DNA of 34,031 bases from an uncultured Burkholderiales bacterium (GTDB lineage Bacteria > Pseudomonadota > Gammaproteobacteria > Burkholderiales > Burkholderiaceae_C), in contig CAIZSE010000012.1 in NCBI GenBank assembly GCA_903935585.1, forward strand, positions 1 through 34,031, given 5' to 3'. The notes below the pieces were generated by a model. It did no database searches, was not told where the DNA came from, and saw only the letters and a program-made list of their open reading frames with translations. Position 1 is the stretch's first letter, and each line of letters begins with the position of its first letter. Shown here piece after piece: positions 32,644 through 34,031 of the stretch. Made by a program: the position numbers and the translations under genes.

Positions 32644-33228
32644 ATGGACAAAGCAGAAGCTAAAAAAGCCTTACGAAAAACCTTGATTGAAGAAAGGCTG
32701 AACCTGTCAGACCGCCTGGCACGCGCAGAAGCCCTGCAGCGCGTCATGCGCATCTGGCTGTTTGACCGGCCCGAAACCGTGATCGGCGCCTATTGGCCGA
32801 TCAAAGGTGAGTTTGACCCCTTGCCCGCCTTGCACCGCTGGAAGGAAGACGGCGAGCTCAATGGTGAGCCACAGCGCCGCCGCATTGGTTTGCCCGTGGT
32901 CAACAAGCAGCACAAAACCCTGACTTTTCACACCTGGTACCCCGGCTGCCCAATGGAAGAAGATGCCTACGGCATCCCCAAACCCAAAGACACTGAAATC
33001 ATCGTGCCGACCTTGCTGTTTGTGCCCTGTGTGGGCTATGGCACAGGCGGCTACCGTTTGGGCTACGGCGGGGGCTTTTACGACCGCACCCTGGCCACCC
33101 TTCAGCCCAAACCCTTCACGGTCGGCCTGGGCTTCACCCACGGCTTTGTGGACGATCTGGAGCCCGAAGCGCATGACGAACCGCTGGACGCGATCCTCAA
33201 CGACAACGGGGTGGTGTGGCCGCTTTGA
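32644..33228 (+). CDS. 5-formyltetrahydrofolate cyclo-ligase
   Basis: A 194-residue enzyme (YgfA/Fau, MTHFS family) that uses ATP to turn 5-formyl-THF into 5,10-methenyl-THF. The C-terminal signature GYRLGYGGGFYDRTLA, with the phosphate-binding glycines, is clear; the N-terminal KKALRKTLIEER and the central VPTLLFVPCVGYGTGG also fit. The ATG at 32644 has a weak GGGT SD. In gammaproteobacteria this gene usually follows 6S RNA; here a transglycosylase starts 9 bp away on the other strand, so no 6S gene fits at this spot. Confidence 0.93.
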   Translation: MDKAEAKKALRKTLIEERLNLSDRLARAEALQRVMRIWLFDRPETVIGAYWPIKGEFDPLPALHRWKEDGELNGEPQRRRIGLPVVNKQHKTLTFHTWYPGCPMEEDAYGIPKPKDTEIIVPTLLFVPCVGYGTGGYRLGYGGGFYDRTLATLQPKPFTVGLGFTHGFVDDLEPEAHDEPLDAILNDNGVVWPL

Positions 33229-33256
33229 TGTCCCTGAGTCTGGCGGGTTTGGTCTT

Positions 33257-33583
33257 TCAACCAGGCAATCCCAGCTGGAGTTTGATCACGCGTTCCAGTG
33301 CTTTCATCTCTGTTTTATCGAGTGTGCCCAGCAGGCTGGAAAAGCGCTCTTTGGCCACGGTGGTCAGCTGATCTGCCATGGCTTTGCTGGTTTGGCCTGC
33401 CACGCTCACCACCGCTTCGCTGGGGTAAAGTCGGCCCGTATTCGATGTCAGTGGCACGACCTGTAATCGGTTCAAGTGTTCGTTGGACAAGTCATTGCTG
33501 ACGATGACCGCAGGCCTTGTTTTGCGGATCTCACCACCCTTGGCAGGCTCGAAATCCACCCACCAGACTTCACCGCGACGCAT
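33257..33583 (-). CDS. MazF/PemK-type toxin (endoribonuclease)
   Basis: A 108-residue mRNA interferase of the CcdB/MazF fold. [31 protein letters not shown] is the classic N-terminal signature, including the conserved RxxRPAVIVS part; then VVPLTSN and AMADQLTTV. The ATG at 33583 was preferred to a TTG at 33598. It overlaps the antitoxin 3' end by 14 bp, the usual antitoxin-first order, and should be translationally coupled. Cleavage specificity is unknown. Confidence 0.92.
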   Translation of the reverse strand: MRRGEVWWVDFEPAKGGEIRKTRPAVIVSNDLSNEHLNRLQVVPLTSNTGRLYPSEAVVSVAGQTSKAMADQLTTVAKERFSSLLGTLDKTEMKALERVIKLQLGLPG

Positions 33584-33800
33584 TACTGACGTCTCCAATC
33601 AACGCCTCGCTCCAGGCCAAAGCATCCTGCTCTCGTTGTGTGTCTTCGGCCATGGCGCGGTAGCCCGAAGCCAGATCGTCGCTGACCACGTGTGGGCGCG
33701 CCAAGGATTCCAGAAAACTGCTGATCTTGCGTCGCCCCACCACGCGCACCAAACCCTCGTACACCGCCTCGTCCATGGTGATCGTCATTCTCTTTTGCAT
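33570..33800 (-). CDS. Antitoxin of the MazF/PemK-type pair (ribbon-helix-helix-like)
   Basis: A 76-residue small protein. Its N-terminus [24 protein letters not shown] looks like a ribbon-helix-helix DNA-binding start (a short beta strand followed by two helices), and the C-terminal half ([15 protein letters not shown]...) is acidic and helical, fit to wrap a toxin. The start at 33800 is chosen because a GGAGG SD stands just upstream; ATGs further up (33818, 33833) would lie within the operator. The antitoxin probably represses its own promoter through the ATGCAT repeats. Confidence 0.85.
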   Translation of the reverse strand: MQKRMTITMDEAVYEGLVRVVGRRKISSFLESLARPHVVSDDLASGYRAMAEDTQREQDALAWSEALIGDVSNASR

Positions 33801-33812
33801 GAAAGCCTCCTT

Positions 33813-33833
33813 ATGCATATATGCATTATGCAT
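33813..33833. promoter_or_regulatory. ATGCAT-repeat operator of the toxin-antitoxin operon
   Basis: Three ATGCAT hexamers at 33813-33818, 33821-33826 and 33828-33833. The first two form a perfect 14-bp palindrome and the last two a 13-bp one around a single T. They overlap the -10 and lie just upstream of the antitoxin SD. Repeat arrays like this are typical for autoregulation by toxin-antitoxin complexes. Confidence 0.8.
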
Positions 33834-33854
33834 TGATCACTTGATGGCTGGCAA
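33825..33854 (-). promoter_or_regulatory. Promoter of the toxin-antitoxin operon
   Basis: On the minus strand: -35 TTGCCA (33854-33849) and -10 CATAAT (33830-33825) with an 18-bp spacer. The -10 is embedded in the ATGCAT repeats, so bound antitoxin would block it. Confidence 0.65.
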
Positions 33855-33915
33855 TCTGATGGGGCTGAGTGATGGGTCCATGCCATGCAAGGGCCGTGGC
33901 TGGCAGAATGCGGCC

Positions 33916-34031
33916 ATGGCCCGACCCAAATCAGCAACCCACGACATCAAGCGCGATGCGATCCTCGACATCGCCGCGCAATGCTTTGCCGAGCGCAGCT
34001 ACCCGGCGGCCAGCATGAACGAGATCGCCAC
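33916..34031 (+). CDS. TetR family transcriptional regulator (partial, N-terminal 38 residues)
   Basis: Cut by the right edge of the window. The visible part, MARPKSATHDIKRDAILDIA with AAQCFAERSYPAASMNEIAT after it, is the start of a TetR helix-turn-helix domain. The ligand and targets are unknown because the C-terminal domain is missing. A CAGAAT -10 at 33904-33909 would put the transcript start at or next to the ATG, so the mRNA may be leaderless. Whether this is PaaR for the operator at 3067-3094, about 31 kb away, is open. Confidence 0.88.
   Translation, partial: MARPKSATHDIKRDAILDIAAQCFAERSYPAASMNEIA

Overview
The window looks like ordinary chromosome from a GC-rich betaproteobacterium of the Burkholderiales, most likely Comamonadaceae (Limnohabitans, Rhodoferax or a relative). 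This rests on the run erpA-anmK-M23 peptidase-tyrS plus CDF-dtd-dbpA, the ybeY-phoH pair beside ruvAB, and a paaABCDE cluster preceded by a TetR-type operator. No species was identified. There is no rRNA, tRNA, CRISPR array, insertion sequence or prophage. Coding density is very high, and many neighbouring genes overlap by 4 bp.

Layout. (1) 1-3094: the phenylacetyl-CoA epoxidase operon paaABCDE on the minus strand. paaE is cut by the window edge, and a perfect 13+13 bp palindrome sits at the promoter. (2) 3141-5589: rlmJ (minus), then rplM-rpsI with a strong promoter and terminator, then erpA. (3) 5624-8347: anmK and an M23 peptidoglycan hydrolase (minus). (4) 8492-12595: tyrS, a CDF metal transporter, dtd and dbpA (plus). 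(5) 12596-12759: a convergent gap holding two strong inverted repeats. (6) 12760-15951: ybeY and phoH (minus), divergent from ruvAB (plus). (7) 15997-19777: six tightly packed minus-strand genes: pteridine-reductase-like SDR, two FolB/FolX paralogues, ttcA, a lipoprotein and a histidine phosphatase. (8) 19920-22648: MidA-like methyltransferase, a DUF2905 protein, a structured non-coding stretch of about 380 bp, a small unknown gene, a second-type infA and trxC. (9) 22696-28073: five minus-strand housekeeping or peripheral enzymes (cca, GST, NDUFA9-like, DUF2817 peptidase, M20 amidohydrolase). (10) 28218-30603: a cytoplasmic molybdopterin oxidoreductase overlapping a PHA-system protein. (11) 30646-33228: a soluble lytic transglycosylase and 5-formyl-THF cyclo-ligase, divergent with only 9 bp between start codons. 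(12) 33257-33800: a MazF/PemK-type toxin-antitoxin pair with an ATGCAT-repeat operator, then the start of a TetR regulator.

How the genes work together. paaABCDE makes the ring-1,2-epoxide of phenylacetyl-CoA. rplM, rpsI, infA, tyrS, dtd, rlmJ, dbpA, ybeY, ttcA and cca serve ribosome and tRNA function. ruvAB handles Holliday junctions. The folM-like, folB-like and folX-like trio looks like a pterin-modifying unit, and it is the most interesting metabolic grouping here.

I found no clearly new multi-gene system. The best leads are the folM/folB/folX cluster, the structured region at 21240-21580, the 27-bp-arm inverted repeat after dbpA, the paa operator and the toxin-antitoxin operator.
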